From positions 310,001 to 374,000 of the forward strand of contig NZ_CP053896.1 of assembly GCF_013255915.1 (NCBI RefSeq): a stretch of 64,000 bases of DNA, given 5' to 3'. A program made the translations under genes and the position numbers. Origin of the DNA: Providencia rettgeri. GTDB taxonomy: Bacteria; Pseudomonadota; Gammaproteobacteria; Enterobacterales; Enterobacteriaceae. Below, one piece after another: positions 1-9,576 of the stretch. The notes beneath the pieces were generated by a model, which worked only from the letters and a program-made list of their open reading frames with translations, had not been told where the DNA came from and did no database searches. The stretch's first letter is position 1. Each line of letters starts with the position of its first letter.

Positions 1-1350
1 GGCGCGGTGGTAACAGCAATCATATATAAAGTCGCGAATATTCCATTACCAATTATCTTAGGTATTTTCTCAGGGGCGGTAACGAATACGCCATCTTTAG
101 GTGCTGGTCAGCAAATTTTAACTGACTTAGGATCTGACCCTAATCTTGTTGGCCAGATGGGGATGGGCTATGCCATGGCTTACCCTATGGGGATTTGTGG
201 CATCTTATTGGTGATGTGGTTAGTACGCATTATCTTTAGAATTTCAGTAGAGAAAGAAGCTTCTGCATTTAATAGTTCCACTTTTCAACAGCGCGACTCT
301 CTGCAGACGATGAACATTGCCATTCGTAACGCCAATCTTGATGGCTTAATGATGCAAGACATCCCACTGCTTGGTAGTGAAGCTATTGTTTGCTCAAGAT
401 TAAAACGTGGGGACATGCTGGTTGTTCCTCAGCCTACTACAGAAATTCATTTAGGTGACTTATTGCACGTTGTTGGTTTAAAAGATGATTTAAATAAAGT
501 TCGTTTAATATTAGGTGAGGAAGTTGACGTATCCCTGTCGACATCAAGCTCTATTTTGCATTCCGTTCGTGTGGTGGTGACGAATGATGCCGTACTAAGT
601 AAAAGGCTGAAAGACTTAAACTTAAAACAAAAATATGATGTTGTTGTGACACGATTAAACCGTACTGGTATTGATTTAGTTGCTAATAACAATTCGGTTT
701 TACAATTTGGTGATATTTTAAATATTGTTGGACGTCCTGAGTCAATCGAAGCCGTCACCGCTTTGTTAGGTAATGCGAAACAGAAACTACAGCAAGTTCA
801 AATGTTACCTGTATTCCTCGGGATAGGGCTTGGAGTTGTGCTGGGGTCAATACCCGTTTTTGTTCCTGGTTTTCCTGCTGCGCTGAAACTGGGGTTAGCG
901 GGAGGGCCACTGGTTGTTGCTCTAATTCTCGGTCGTATAGGGACTATAGGGCGTTTATATTGGTTTATGCCTCCGAGTGCAAACTTAGCGCTGAGAGAAC
1001 TGGGAATCGTCATGTTCCTCGCTGTTGTTGGGCTCAATTCTGGTGGTGGCTTCATTGATACTTTAATTAAAGGCGATGGGCTAACGTGGATTGGTTATGG
1101 GCTATTGATTACGTTTGTACCACTATTTATTACAGGTGTTGTAGCTCGAATTTTTGGCAAAATGAACTATTTGAGCCTTTGTGGGGTGCTAGCGGGCTCT
1201 ATGACAGACCCTCCTGCACTGGCTTTTGCAAATAATATTCATGCGGCCAGCGGTGCTCCGGCATTGTCTTATGCAACGGTTTATCCATTAGCGATGTTTT
1301 TAAGAATTATTTCTCCACAATTGCTGGCTATTTTATTTTGGGCGGTTTAG
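1..1350 (+). CDS. yidE: YidE-type putative transporter (AspT/AAE family), 3' part
   Basis: The reading frame is open from base 1, so the 5' end lies outside the window; 449 C-terminal residues are present, against about 553 for E. coli YidE. It is an inner-membrane protein of the aspartate:alanine exchanger family. The layout is visible: a membrane half ending in helices, a soluble middle of two TrkA-C/RCK_C-like regulatory domains (about residues 100-260 of the fragment), then a second membrane half. The two family signature loops are seen as [13 protein letters not shown] and [13 protein letters not shown], an internal repeat of the two halves. The GTG at base 7 is internal, not a start. 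Substrate unknown for YidE. A terminator-like hairpin lies at 1604-1633. Confidence 0.85.
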   Translation, partial: GAVVTAIIYKVANIPLPIILGIFSGAVTNTPSLGAGQQILTDLGSDPNLVGQMGMGYAMAYPMGICGILLVMWLVRIIFRISVEKEASAFNSSTFQQRDSLQTMNIAIRNANLDGLMMQDIPLLGSEAIVCSRLKRGDMLVVPQPTTEIHLGDLLHVVGLKDDLNKVRLILGEEVDVSLSTSSSILHSVRVVVTNDAVLSKRLKDLNLKQKYDVVVTRLNRTGIDLVANNNSVLQFGDILNIVGRPESIEAVTALLGNAKQKLQQVQMLPVFLGIGLGVVLGSIPVFVPGFPAALKLGLAGGPLVVALILGRIGTIGRLYWFMPPSANLALRELGIVMFLAVVGLNSGGGFIDTLIKGDGLTWIGYGLLITFVPLFITGVVARIFGKMNYLSLCGVLAGSMTDPPALAFANNIHAASGAPALSYATVYPLAMFLRIISPQLLAILFWAV

Positions 1351-1680
1351 CTAGATGTGATTGTTAAACCGATGAATAGCAGAAATTCTATTGAAATTTC
1401 TAAAATTATAGCTTTTTCAATATGATATTTAGATTTTGATGTTTGATGTATAAGGCAGTAATGAAAGGTATCACGATATATAGGGGCAAAAAGTGCTTTT
1501 GTTTAAGCAATAACCAAATAGAAAAGATGTTCTAATAGTTTTGAATGATATTCGTATTGAAAAGTTAATTTGATTTCAATTACGGAGTTCTCGCTAATTT
1601 TTAGCCCCTTCTATATGAAAGGGCTTTTTTTTACCTAAATATTGCAATAACGGGGCTAAAAGTACCTTGTCGTTTCACAA
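1351..1680. other. Convergent spacer yidE/avtA
   Basis: About 330 bases between two genes that point at each other. It is AT-rich with no convincing ORF. The only clear element is the hairpin with T-run at 1604-1633. That terminator is about 250 bases after the yidE stop, so either yidE has a long 3' UTR or a short transcript ends here. Confidence 0.6.
1604..1633 (+). terminator. Rho-independent terminator downstream of yidE
   Basis: AGCCCCTT, a short loop, then AAAGGGCT followed by eight T residues. The stem has one mismatch or bulge. It reads correctly on the + strand. Confidence 0.75.
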
Positions 1681-2937
1681 CTAGCAGGTCACTTCTTGAT
1701 AAGCTTTTTCAAGCTCTTCAGCTAATATCTTGATCCCTTGTTCAATTTTTTCTGGCTCAGGGACATAGTTCATACGCATACATTGATGCGCATGTGGCCA
1801 ATCCTGTTCAATACCAGGGAAGAAGTAATGGCCGGGAACCATCAATACACCACGTTTTTTTAAGCGTTGGTATAATTCTAAGCAATTAATTGGTAGGTCT
1901 TTAAACCATAACCAGAGGAAAATGGCACCTTCTGGCTTATGAATTAGACACTTATCTTCTGGAATATAACGACGAATAATTTCGATGGCTTCTTCTACAC
2001 GTTGCTTATAAAAAGGGCCAATTACATTTTTAGATAATGAAATAAGGTCATCTTTTTTAAGCATTTCTAAAGCAAGTGCAGGGCCTATACCACCAGGAGC
2101 AAGGCTGATGATGCCATTCATATTACTAACAGCTTCAATGATTTCTTCGTTAGCGATGATAATGCCGCATCGAGTTCCTGGTAAACCAAGTTTAGATAAA
2201 CTCATACAAAGAATGACATTTTCGTTCCAAAATGGCGTAGCTTCGCTGAAAATAATGCCAGGGAAAGGAACACCATAAGCATTATCTATTAGTAGTGGAA
2301 TATTATGTTGTTTAGCTAGTTGGTCTAAATGCTCAACTTCTTCATCAGTAATGACATTACCAGTCGGATTTGTTGGGCGAGACACACAAATCACACCAAT
2401 ATCATCAGTAACCTCTAATGTGTTGAAGTCGACTCGGTATTTAAATTGACCATTAGGTAAAAATTCAATTTGTGGCTTATTAGCAGCGAATAAGCCATCA
2501 TCAAGACCTGAGTCTGCATAACCGACATATTCAGGGGCAAGAGGAAATAGCACTTTACGGGTGATACCATCTTCAAAGCGACCGGCTAGCAAGTTAAATA
2601 GATAGAAAAAAGCACTCTGGCTGCCGTTAGATAGGGCAATATTTTTCGCGCTAATATTCCAACCTAGTTTTGCTTTTAGCGTTGCTGCAAGCGCTTTCAA
2701 CATGGCATCTTTACCTTGAGGGCCATCATAATTACATAAAGTGTCCGTCAATTGGCCATTAGCACACATCTCAGCTAACAGATCTTGGAAATACTTATCC
2801 ATTTCAGGGAGATGAGCAGGATTTCCTCCCCCTAACATAATGGAGCCAGGGGTTCTTATGCCTTCATTCAAGTCTTTCATTAATAATGAAATACCTGAAT
2901 TTTTAGCAAATTTATTGCCAAATTTAGAAAATATCAT
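1681..2937 (-). CDS. avtA: Valine--pyruvate aminotransferase AvtA
   Basis: PLP-dependent fold-type I aminotransferase that makes valine from 2-oxoisovalerate with alanine as amino donor. It is a cytosolic side route in the alanine/valine pathways. 418 residues, essentially full family length. Visible motifs: N-terminal MLGGGNPAHLPEM, NGSQSAF in the PLP phosphate-binding region, SRPTNPTGNVI, the cofactor-contacting DNAYG, and the Schiff-base lysine K249 in SLSKLGLPG. The C-terminal HQCMRMNYVPEPEKIE is characteristic of AvtA. The ATG start matches the family N-terminus (FSKFGNKF...SGISLLM). It stands alone, convergent with yidE. Confidence 0.95.
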   Translation of the reverse strand: MIFSKFGNKFAKNSGISLLMKDLNEGIRTPGSIMLGGGNPAHLPEMDKYFQDLLAEMCANGQLTDTLCNYDGPQGKDAMLKALAATLKAKLGWNISAKNIALSNGSQSAFFYLFNLLAGRFEDGITRKVLFPLAPEYVGYADSGLDDGLFAANKPQIEFLPNGQFKYRVDFNTLEVTDDIGVICVSRPTNPTGNVITDEEVEHLDQLAKQHNIPLLIDNAYGVPFPGIIFSEATPFWNENVILCMSLSKLGLPGTRCGIIIANEEIIEAVSNMNGIISLAPGGIGPALALEMLKKDDLISLSKNVIGPFYKQRVEEAIEIIRRYIPEDKCLIHKPEGAIFLWLWFKDLPINCLELYQRLKKRGVLMVPGHYFFPGIEQDWPHAHQCMRMNYVPEPEKIEQGIKILAEELEKAYQEVTC

Positions 2938-3142
2938 CGCATTTATTCACATATATTTATTAGATTGTTAATGGAATTTAAAACATACTCCGCTGCACCT
3001 CAGAGTTCAACCACCAATTTCTATCTTTTATTAAGATAAAATATCAATATGGATATATTTAGTAGTGTAAAGTGTTGCAATGTTAATGCTTTGGTGGTTT
3101 ATTTTTCTTTTTACTCGATGAGTTACGCCGATAAAAACTAAT

Positions 3143-3706
3143 TTATTTAAATTGGCAACAATTCACTAAATGGTCATTTATCATGCCAGTTGCTTGCATA
3201 AAGGCGTAGCAAGTAATTGAGCCGACAAATTTAAACCCACGTTTTTTGAGCGCTTTGGAGAGAAGCTTAGAAAGTTCTGTTTCCGCAGGAACTTGCGATG
3301 AGAGTTCCCAACCGTTGATAATGGGTTGGCCATTAACAAATTGCCAAATAAAAGTGGAGAAGTCCTCACCATTTTCTTTCATGGCTAAATAAGCTTTTGC
3401 ATTTGCAATAATTGCATTAATTTTTAATCGATTACGGATGATCCGAGTATCTTGCATGAGTCGCTCAATATCGTCTTCATTCATTGATGCAATTTTTTCA
3501 GGGTCGAAATGATGAAATAGATCACGATATCCTTGGCGTTTTTTTAAAATGGTGTACCAAGAGAGCCCGGCTTGTTGGCCTTCAAGGCAGATCATTTCAA
3601 ATAATGTTAAGTTATCATAAGTGGGTTTACCCCATTCATGGTCGTGATAAGCGATATATTCAGGATCTTGATTGACCCAATGGCAACGTGTTAGTGCGGT
3701 ATCCAT
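3143..3706 (-). CDS. tag: DNA-3-methyladenine glycosylase I (Tag)
   Basis: Excises 3-methyladenine from alkylated DNA as the first step of base excision repair. 187 residues, the usual length. The zinc-snap ligands are present: a Cys and His near the N-terminus (TRCHW and AYHDHEWG) and the C-terminal NDHLVNCC. The conserved CLEGQQAGLSW segment carries the acidic substrate-pocket residue, and helix-hairpin-helix type sequence follows. In E. coli tag lies in the same neighbourhood as glyQS, proK and dpp, so its position is syntenic. Confidence 0.95.
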   Translation of the reverse strand: MDTALTRCHWVNQDPEYIAYHDHEWGKPTYDNLTLFEMICLEGQQAGLSWYTILKKRQGYRDLFHHFDPEKIASMNEDDIERLMQDTRIIRNRLKINAIIANAKAYLAMKENGEDFSTFIWQFVNGQPIINGWELSSQVPAETELSKLLSKALKKRGFKFVGSITCYAFMQATGMINDHLVNCCQFK

Positions 3707-3908
3707 TTTTCATCCTTTTTACAATGGTAATTGGTTTGCTTCAAAAAACAAACTATTTATACTGTATAAATAACCAGCTTAAAAGGGGTGAAAGTATTTT
3801 TTTTTATTTTTAGAATAAATACAGACATATTCAATGCTGTATATCTTGCGGTCAAAGGGTATACTGGCGTACTTTCATTAAATTTTACGTATCGCGTGCG
3901 GATCTAAC

Positions 3909-4817
3909 ATGCAAAAGTTTGATACCAAAACCTTTCAAGGTCTTATCCTGACATTACAGGACTACTGGGCGCGTCAAGGCTGTACCATTGTTCAACCATT
4001 GGACATGGAAGTCGGCGCTGGAACTTCTCACCCAATGACGTGTTTGCGTGCATTAGGCCCTGAGCCTATTGCAGCGGCTTATGTTCAACCATCTCGTCGA
4101 CCAACTGATGGCCGCTATGGTGAAAACCCAAACCGTCTACAACACTATTACCAGTTTCAGGTGATCATCAAGCCATCACCAGACAATATCCAAGAGTTAT
4201 ACCTTGGTTCTTTAAAAGAATTAGGTGTTGACCCAACAGTTCACGACATTCGTTTTGTTGAAGATAACTGGGAAAACCCAACATTAGGTGCCTGGGGATT
4301 AGGCTGGGAAGTGTGGCTTAATGGTATGGAAGTTACTCAGTTCACTTACTTCCAGCAGGTCGGTGGTCTTGAGTGTAAACCAGTAACAGGTGAAATTACA
4401 TACGGTTTAGAGCGCTTAGCGATGTATATCCAAGGCGTGGACAGCGTGTATGACCTTGTTTGGTGTGATGGCCCATTGGGTAAAACTACCTATGGTGATA
4501 TCTATCATCAAAACGAAGTTGAGCAATCAACCTATAACTTTGAATACGCAAATGTTGATTTTCTTTTCAAATGCTTTGAAGAGTACGAAAAAGAAGCTCA
4601 ACACTTGCTGGCTTTGGAAACGCCACTTCCACTACCTGCATACGAACGTATCTTGAAAGCGGCTCATACTTTCAACTTACTCGATGCACGTAAAGCCATT
4701 TCTGTTACTGAACGCCAGCGCTATATCTTACGTATTCGTACCCTAACCAAAGGGGTTGCAGAAGCGTATTATGCTTCTCGTGAAGCGCTTGGATTCCCTA
4801 TGTGTCATAAGAACTAA
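3909..4817 (+). CDS. glyQ: Glycine--tRNA ligase alpha subunit
   Basis: Catalytic subunit of the bacterial alpha2beta2 glycyl-tRNA synthetase, a class II enzyme that charges tRNA-Gly in the cytosol. 302 residues, normal length. It begins with the conserved block [21 protein letters not shown] and contains the class II core around [20 protein letters not shown]. The start is fixed by that N-terminus. The beta-subunit gene follows after 9 bases, so the two are cotranscribed and end at the hairpin at 6960-6993. Confidence 0.98.
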   Translation: MQKFDTKTFQGLILTLQDYWARQGCTIVQPLDMEVGAGTSHPMTCLRALGPEPIAAAYVQPSRRPTDGRYGENPNRLQHYYQFQVIIKPSPDNIQELYLGSLKELGVDPTVHDIRFVEDNWENPTLGAWGLGWEVWLNGMEVTQFTYFQQVGGLECKPVTGEITYGLERLAMYIQGVDSVYDLVWCDGPLGKTTYGDIYHQNEVEQSTYNFEYANVDFLFKCFEEYEKEAQHLLALETPLPLPAYERILKAAHTFNLLDARKAISVTERQRYILRIRTLTKGVAEAYYASREALGFPMCHKN

Positions 4818-4826
4818 GAGGCTGTC

Positions 4827-6896
4827 ATGACTCAACAGACTTTCCTTGTGGAAATCGGCACCGAAGAGTTACCGCCGAAGGCTCTTCGTTCATTAGCTGA
4901 ATCATTTGCTGCAAATTTTACGGCTGAACTTGATGGGGCAGATATTGCTCATGGTGCAGTAACGTGGTTTGCTGCTCCTCGCCGGTTAGCACTTAAAGTC
5001 GCTGATTTAGCGGCTTCACAGCCAGACCGTGAAATTGAAAAACGTGGCCCTGCTATCTCTCAAGCATTCGGTCCAGATGGCCAACCAACTAAAGCCGCTG
5101 AAGGCTGGGCTCGCGGGTGTGGTATTACCGTTGATCAAGCTGAGCGTTTGACCACGGATAAAGGCGAGTGGCTACTCTATCGTGCCCAAATGAAAGGGCA
5201 GGCAGTCAGTGAATTACTGGCTGATATGGTTAGCCGTGCATTGGCCAAATTACCTATACCTAAATTAATGCGTTGGGCAGATAAGGACACACAATTTGTT
5301 CGCCCTGTGCACACGGTAACATTGTTACTGGGTAGTGATGTTATTGATGGCGAAATTTTAGGTATTAAGAGCGGGCGCACAATTCGTGGTCACCGTTTCA
5401 TGGGTGAATCTGAATTTACTATTGATAATGCGGAACAATATCCAGCCATTTTACGTGAACGCGGTAAAGTCATGGCAGATTACGCAGAACGTAAAGCGGT
5501 TATTAAAGCAGATGCGGAAAAAGCGGCTCAGGCTCTTGGTGGTCAAGCTGACTTAACAGATAGTTTGCTTGAAGAAGTGACTTCATTGGTTGAATGGCCG
5601 GTCGTTTTAACAGCTAAATTTGAAGAGAAATTCTTAGATGTTCCTTCAGAAGCGCTAGTTTATACCATGAAAGGGGACCAAAAATATTTCCCAGTTTATG
5701 ATAAGACGGGCAAGTTAATGCCTAATTTTATCTTTGTGGCAAATATTGAGTCTTCTGATCCTCAGCAAATTATTTCAGGTAACGAAAAAGTTGTACGTCC
5801 GCGTTTAGCAGATGCCGAATTTTTCTTTAAAACTGACCGTAAACAACGTTTGGAAGATAACTTACCACGCTTAGAAACTGTATTGTTCCAAAAACAATTA
5901 GGTACACTGCGTGATAAAACTGACCGTTTAGAAGCATTAGCTGGCTGGATTGCAAACAAAATTGGTGCAGATGTAAACCATGCAACACGAGCTGGTTTAT
6001 TAGCAAAATGTGACTTAATGACTAATATGGTGTTTGAATTCACAGACACTCAAGGCGTTATGGGAATGCATTATGCACGCCATGATGGTGAGTCAGAAGA
6101 CGTTGCATTAGCTTTAAAAGAGCAGTACCAACCGCGTTTTTCTGGAGATGCACTTCCATCGACTGATGTTTCAGCCGCATTAGCATTGGCTGAAAAAATG
6201 GATACGCTTGCTGGTATTTTTGGTATTGGCCAACATCCTAAAGGCGATAAAGACCCATTCGCTCTGCGCCGTGCTGCATTAGGTGTCTTACGCATCATCG
6301 TAGAAAAAGGCTACCAGCTTGATCTTGTTGAAATGACAGAAGAAGCAGCTCGTTTATACGGTGATAAATTAACCAATAAAAATGTGGTTAATGACGTTGT
6401 CGAGTTCATGCTTGGTCGTTTCCGTTCTTGGTATCAAGAATTAGGCTATAGTATTGATACCATCCAAGCGGTATTAGCTCGTCATCCAACACAACCTGCT
6501 GACTTTGATGCACGAGTGAAAGCCGTTACTCACTTCCGTTCATTAGAAGAGGCGCAGGCACTTGCAGCGGCAAATAAACGTGTTTCCAATATTCTGAGCA
6601 AATCAGAAGAAAAATTGGCTGATAACGTTTTAGCTTCTGTTCTAAAAACACCTGAAGAAGTCAAACTTGCGACCCATGTTGTGGTATTGCAAGATAAACT
6701 TGCGCCAATGTTTGCAGAAAGGAATTATCAAGAGGCTTTAGTTGAATTAGCTTCTTTACGCGATATCGTAGATGAATTCTTTGCAAATGTTATGGTAATG
6801 GATGAAGACCAAGCGGTTCGTATTAATCGTTTGACGCTATTAAGCCAATTACGTGAGTTGTTCTTAAAAGTAGCGGATATTTCTTTGCTTCAATAG
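4827..6896 (+). CDS. glyS: Glycine--tRNA ligase beta subunit
   Basis: Large tRNA-binding subunit of glycyl-tRNA synthetase. 689 residues, the standard size. It opens with the diagnostic [23 protein letters not shown] and contains the HD-type segment near [22 protein letters not shown]. The C-terminal anticodon-binding domain ends [21 protein letters not shown]. Second gene of the glyQS operon. Confidence 0.98.
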   Translation: MTQQTFLVEIGTEELPPKALRSLAESFAANFTAELDGADIAHGAVTWFAAPRRLALKVADLAASQPDREIEKRGPAISQAFGPDGQPTKAAEGWARGCGITVDQAERLTTDKGEWLLYRAQMKGQAVSELLADMVSRALAKLPIPKLMRWADKDTQFVRPVHTVTLLLGSDVIDGEILGIKSGRTIRGHRFMGESEFTIDNAEQYPAILRERGKVMADYAERKAVIKADAEKAAQALGGQADLTDSLLEEVTSLVEWPVVLTAKFEEKFLDVPSEALVYTMKGDQKYFPVYDKTGKLMPNFIFVANIESSDPQQIISGNEKVVRPRLADAEFFFKTDRKQRLEDNLPRLETVLFQKQLGTLRDKTDRLEALAGWIANKIGADVNHATRAGLLAKCDLMTNMVFEFTDTQGVMGMHYARHDGESEDVALALKEQYQPRFSGDALPSTDVSAALALAEKMDTLAGIFGIGQHPKGDKDPFALRRAALGVLRIIVEKGYQLDLVEMTEEAARLYGDKLTNKNVVNDVVEFMLGRFRSWYQELGYSIDTIQAVLARHPTQPADFDARVKAVTHFRSLEEAQALAAANKRVSNILSKSEEKLADNVLASVLKTPEEVKLATHVVVLQDKLAPMFAERNYQEALVELASLRDIVDEFFANVMVMDEDQAVRINRLTLLSQLRELFLKVADISLLQ

Positions 6897-6959
6897 CCTT
6901 AAAAATAGGTTATTAGCTTGTAGTTAACGTTATTTTTATAAACGCTAACCTGTTTGATA

Positions 6960-6993
6960 AATAAGCACTAAAATATTCTAGTGCTTATTTTTT
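6960..6993 (+). terminator. Terminator of glyQS
   Basis: Perfect 11-bp stem (AATAAGCACTA / TAGTGCTTATT) with an 8-base loop and a T-run, 63 bases after the glyS stop. Confidence 0.85.
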
Positions 6994-7075
6994 ACTTAAA
7001 ATAAGGTAATTTGCATATAAGCCTTACCGTTTTGGTGGTTTTATCAGCAAACGAACAGAATTGGCGAAAAATGGG

Positions 7076-7104
7076 TTGACGATCTCCGTTCTTGGCAGTA
7101 TTAT
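7076..7104 (+). promoter_or_regulatory. Sigma70 promoter of the tRNA-Pro gene
   Basis: TTGACG (7076-7081), a 17-base spacer and TATTAT (7099-7104). The -10 element ends 12 bases before the mature tRNA 5' end. Five of six consensus positions match in each hexamer. Confidence 0.75.
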
Positions 7105-7116
7105 TCACACCGTTTT

Positions 7117-7193
7117 CGGCGAGTAGCGCAGCTTGGTAGCGCAACTGGTTTGGGACCAGTGGGTCGGAGGTTCGAATCCTCTCTCGCCGACCA
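7117..7193 (+). tRNA. proM: tRNA-Pro (anticodon UGG)
   Basis: A 77-nt cloverleaf with encoded CCA. The acceptor stem CGGCGAG pairs with CTCGCCG. The anticodon stem is ACTGG/CCAGT with loop TTTGGGA, giving anticodon TGG. The T-arm is GGAGG-TTCGAAT-CCTCT. The sequence agrees with remembered E. coli proM. The flanking genes (glyQS, tag, dppA) are those around E. coli proK, whose anticodon is CGG; the symbol follows the anticodon. Confidence 0.97.
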
Positions 7194-7201
7194 AATTTTA
7201 G

Positions 7202-7227
7202 AACCCACCTCATTGAGGTGGGTTTTT
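7202..7227 (+). terminator. Terminator of tRNA-Pro
   Basis: Perfect 9-bp stem AACCCACCT / AGGTGGGTT with a 5-base loop, followed by T residues, 8 bases after the tRNA CCA. Confidence 0.9.
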
Positions 7228-7370
7228 TCGTTTATATCCCTTCTTATTTTTCACCCCAACTATTTCAGACTAACTTGGCTTGCACTCAATAACCTATCTC
7301 TGTTGATATATAAGCTGATTCACTCATGTTGTTTTAGGTAAAAACGCTTTTTCATTACAAGGACTCGTTA

Positions 7371-8957
7371 ATGAAAGTTAATAACGTTTTATCGATACAT
7401 CTTTGTTTCTTCTTATTAAGTCTTTATACCGTTATTGGCTTTAAAGCTTATAGCGCGCCTATAGCCCCTCCAAATGGTATTGTTGAGATGCCATCTACTT
7501 GTATTATGATAAACCAAGTACATTTTATTGGGCTTGAGCAGATTAAGGAAATAGCTGTTAGCCAAGTCAATAAATGGCGGCAAAAGATAGAGGGCCAATG
7601 TATTGATGAACAAGGCTTACTCAACTATGCAGATGATATTACGGCGAAGTTAATTCATGCAGGCTATCTGACCTCTTACTTGTATTACCCTGAGCAAACT
7701 TTTCTGTTTGGTATTTTGCAAGCAAAAATAATAGCAGGAACGGTTTCTTCTGTGGTTTATCAAAATGAGCAGTCAGAAGACAAATCATTACCACACATAT
7801 TTCCTTTCCAGTTAGGTGATACGCTTAATTTACGGCAAATTGAACAAGGCTTGTACAATTTGCAAAATACATCTTTACTTCCTTTCCATATCAAACTAAT
7901 TCCTGATGATACTTATGGGAATGCCACGCAAATTGTCGTGGTAGGCCAGCACCGACGCGAATTCCAAGGTGCACTTTCTTTTGAATCACACTCAATTTCT
8001 CGGCAAGTCGGTAGCACTGTTGGCCATACTTTTATGGTCGCCAATCCTTTTTTACGAAGTGATTTTTTATATTCAGAAATCAGCCGTCAGTTTAGTAACA
8101 CAGAAGAAACTGAAATTAAATCAGCAATATTATTTTACTCTCTCCCCTATCAATATTGGTTGTTTTCAATATTTAGTGGGTATCAGGAAAATAAAACAGT
8201 TATTACCAGCAATGATGTCGCTTTACCACTACAGCAGCATAACGGCTTCTTATTACTACAAGCCGAATATTTATTAAAACGAACAGAAAAAACGGTAACT
8301 TCATTAAGTCTAAGGTCTGAAAGCCAAAAAAGTGACACGTTTTTGGCTGACCTACACTTACGAACACAACAACGCTTGGCTCATTACATCATTGGTGGGT
8401 TAACTCATCAGGTCAATTTTTTACGGGGAAGTGCTTTAGTTACATTAACGTATAAACAAGGAACTAACTGGTTTGGTACCAATGTACAGCAAATTACGGG
8501 TTTAAATAAGCCACAGGTTTTACAGATTTCGGCTTCAGCAATGAAGGAAGCCTCCCCTTTTCAATATCAAAGCCAATTTGATATGCAATTAAGTCGTGAC
8601 AAGCTAGATGTTTTATTAGACCAAGGATCACTTACTGGTTTTGGAGGTGTTAGTGGTTTTATCGGTGGAGCTGAGCACCTTGAAATGGGGGATAATAGCT
8701 TAAAGCTACAAAACGAGGTGCTCTGGCAGAGCCCATGGCCGCATATGGCTTTATATACCTCGTTAGGTTTAGGTACAACATCAAATGATAGAGCCACATT
8801 TTGGAAAGAAAACCTATTGCTGGGAGGGAGAGTCGGAGCTAAAGGTCAAATTGGGAGTTTGTCATATCATTTATTTGTAGAAGCGCCAGTTTGGCAAACT
8901 GATCGACTATTGGTAAATTCAATGAGTTCGAGCCTTCAAATGAAATTTCATTATTAG
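7371..8957 (+). CDS. Orphan TpsB (FhaC/ShlB-type outer-membrane transporter)
   Basis: Two-partner-secretion or Omp85-like transporter predicted to sit in the outer membrane. Residues 1-29 look like a signal peptide. The POTRA region shows the family layout: Cys44 and Cys77 (GQCID) as a likely disulphide pair, KLIHAGYLTSYLYYPEQTFLFGILQAKIIAGTV, and a second POTRA up to about residue 195. A beta-barrel follows and ends in MKFHY with the aromatic C-terminal residue expected for BAM insertion. The L6 motif, normally VRGY or VRGF, is V427-S428-G429-F430, so its arginine is missing. The usual F-x-D-x-G wall motif reads LYTSLGLG, so the aspartate is also missing. No TpsA exoprotein gene is adjacent. 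It could be a diverged TpsB acting on a distant partner, or a decaying gene. 528 residues, slightly short for the family. Confidence 0.85.
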   Translation: MKVNNVLSIHLCFFLLSLYTVIGFKAYSAPIAPPNGIVEMPSTCIMINQVHFIGLEQIKEIAVSQVNKWRQKIEGQCIDEQGLLNYADDITAKLIHAGYLTSYLYYPEQTFLFGILQAKIIAGTVSSVVYQNEQSEDKSLPHIFPFQLGDTLNLRQIEQGLYNLQNTSLLPFHIKLIPDDTYGNATQIVVVGQHRREFQGALSFESHSISRQVGSTVGHTFMVANPFLRSDFLYSEISRQFSNTEETEIKSAILFYSLPYQYWLFSIFSGYQENKTVITSNDVALPLQQHNGFLLLQAEYLLKRTEKTVTSLSLRSESQKSDTFLADLHLRTQQRLAHYIIGGLTHQVNFLRGSALVTLTYKQGTNWFGTNVQQITGLNKPQVLQISASAMKEASPFQYQSQFDMQLSRDKLDVLLDQGSLTGFGGVSGFIGGAEHLEMGDNSLKLQNEVLWQSPWPHMALYTSLGLGTTSNDRATFWKENLLLGGRVGAKGQIGSLSYHLFVEAPVWQTDRLLVNSMSSSLQMKFHY

Positions 8958-9576
8958 TTAAATCATAGGGTTAAAGCAGGTGATTGCATCTATTTAAAAT
9001 GACCTAGGTAATATTAGGCAATTGTAGTTTTTATCATCGGTATTAAAGCATATTCTGTACTTTGGAAAATAAGAATACAAACTACAGCCAGTATTATTTT
9101 ATTCTTTAAGTTATCAATTGGTAAAAATTATGTTTAGTGAAAGCAGTTGAATGTTTTTTATTTGCATAAAAAACAAACTAAATAATTACATACTAAAATA
9201 ATTTCCACATCGATTCTCTCTAGTGTTTTATTTCGTATCATGCCAACAAAAGCACTATATTCGTTCAGTAATTCAGCACTTAATCACAAATATAAAAATA
9301 AATAACCTCGATATAAAACCCTATTCACTACTAATTATATGGTTATAACACCTGCATCTTGCACTTCATTATGAAATTTTAAGCTAAATTGCAATGCTAA
9401 TTGTTTCTAATATGTTACATGAATTGTGGGCGGAGCGTAAATGTGGCTATTGACGAAGTGAGTGACAGTTGATTAATTGCACAATGAATAACAAAAAATA
9501 CAGATACTACATCTGTCGCTTTTATGACGGATCTAGACATCAAGCAAAACAACATGAACACCATAGGAGCATACAG
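8958..9576. other. Spacer tpsB-dppA
   Basis: 619 bases with no convincing gene; no TpsA fragment is visible. An A/T-only hairpin (TGTTTTTTAT / ATAAAAAACA, 9152-9175) is a weak candidate terminator for tpsB. The 3' part is the leader of dppA. A TTG-started in-frame extension (9469-9576) is leader, because the signal peptide and SD fix the dppA start at 9577. Confidence 0.6.
9539..9569 (+). promoter_or_regulatory. dppA leader: CA-rich stretch plus Shine-Dalgarno, possible GcvB target
   Basis: A C/A-rich, G-poor stretch (9539-9563, including AAAACAACATGAACACC) sits just before TAGGAG (9564-9569), 7 bases ahead of the dppA ATG. In E. coli the GU-rich R1 segment of the sRNA GcvB pairs with such a stretch in dppA mRNA. 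The composition is seen; the pairing is inferred. Confidence 0.4.

Noticed and set aside
6992-7213. 73-codon minus-strand ORF beginning MRWVLKFGRRERIRTSDPLVPN
   Set aside because: It is the antisense of tRNA-Pro and its terminator; this peptide is a well-known spurious annotation.
9469-9576. In-frame TTG-started extension of dppA
   Set aside because: It precedes a complete signal peptide; the SD and family length fix the start at 9577.
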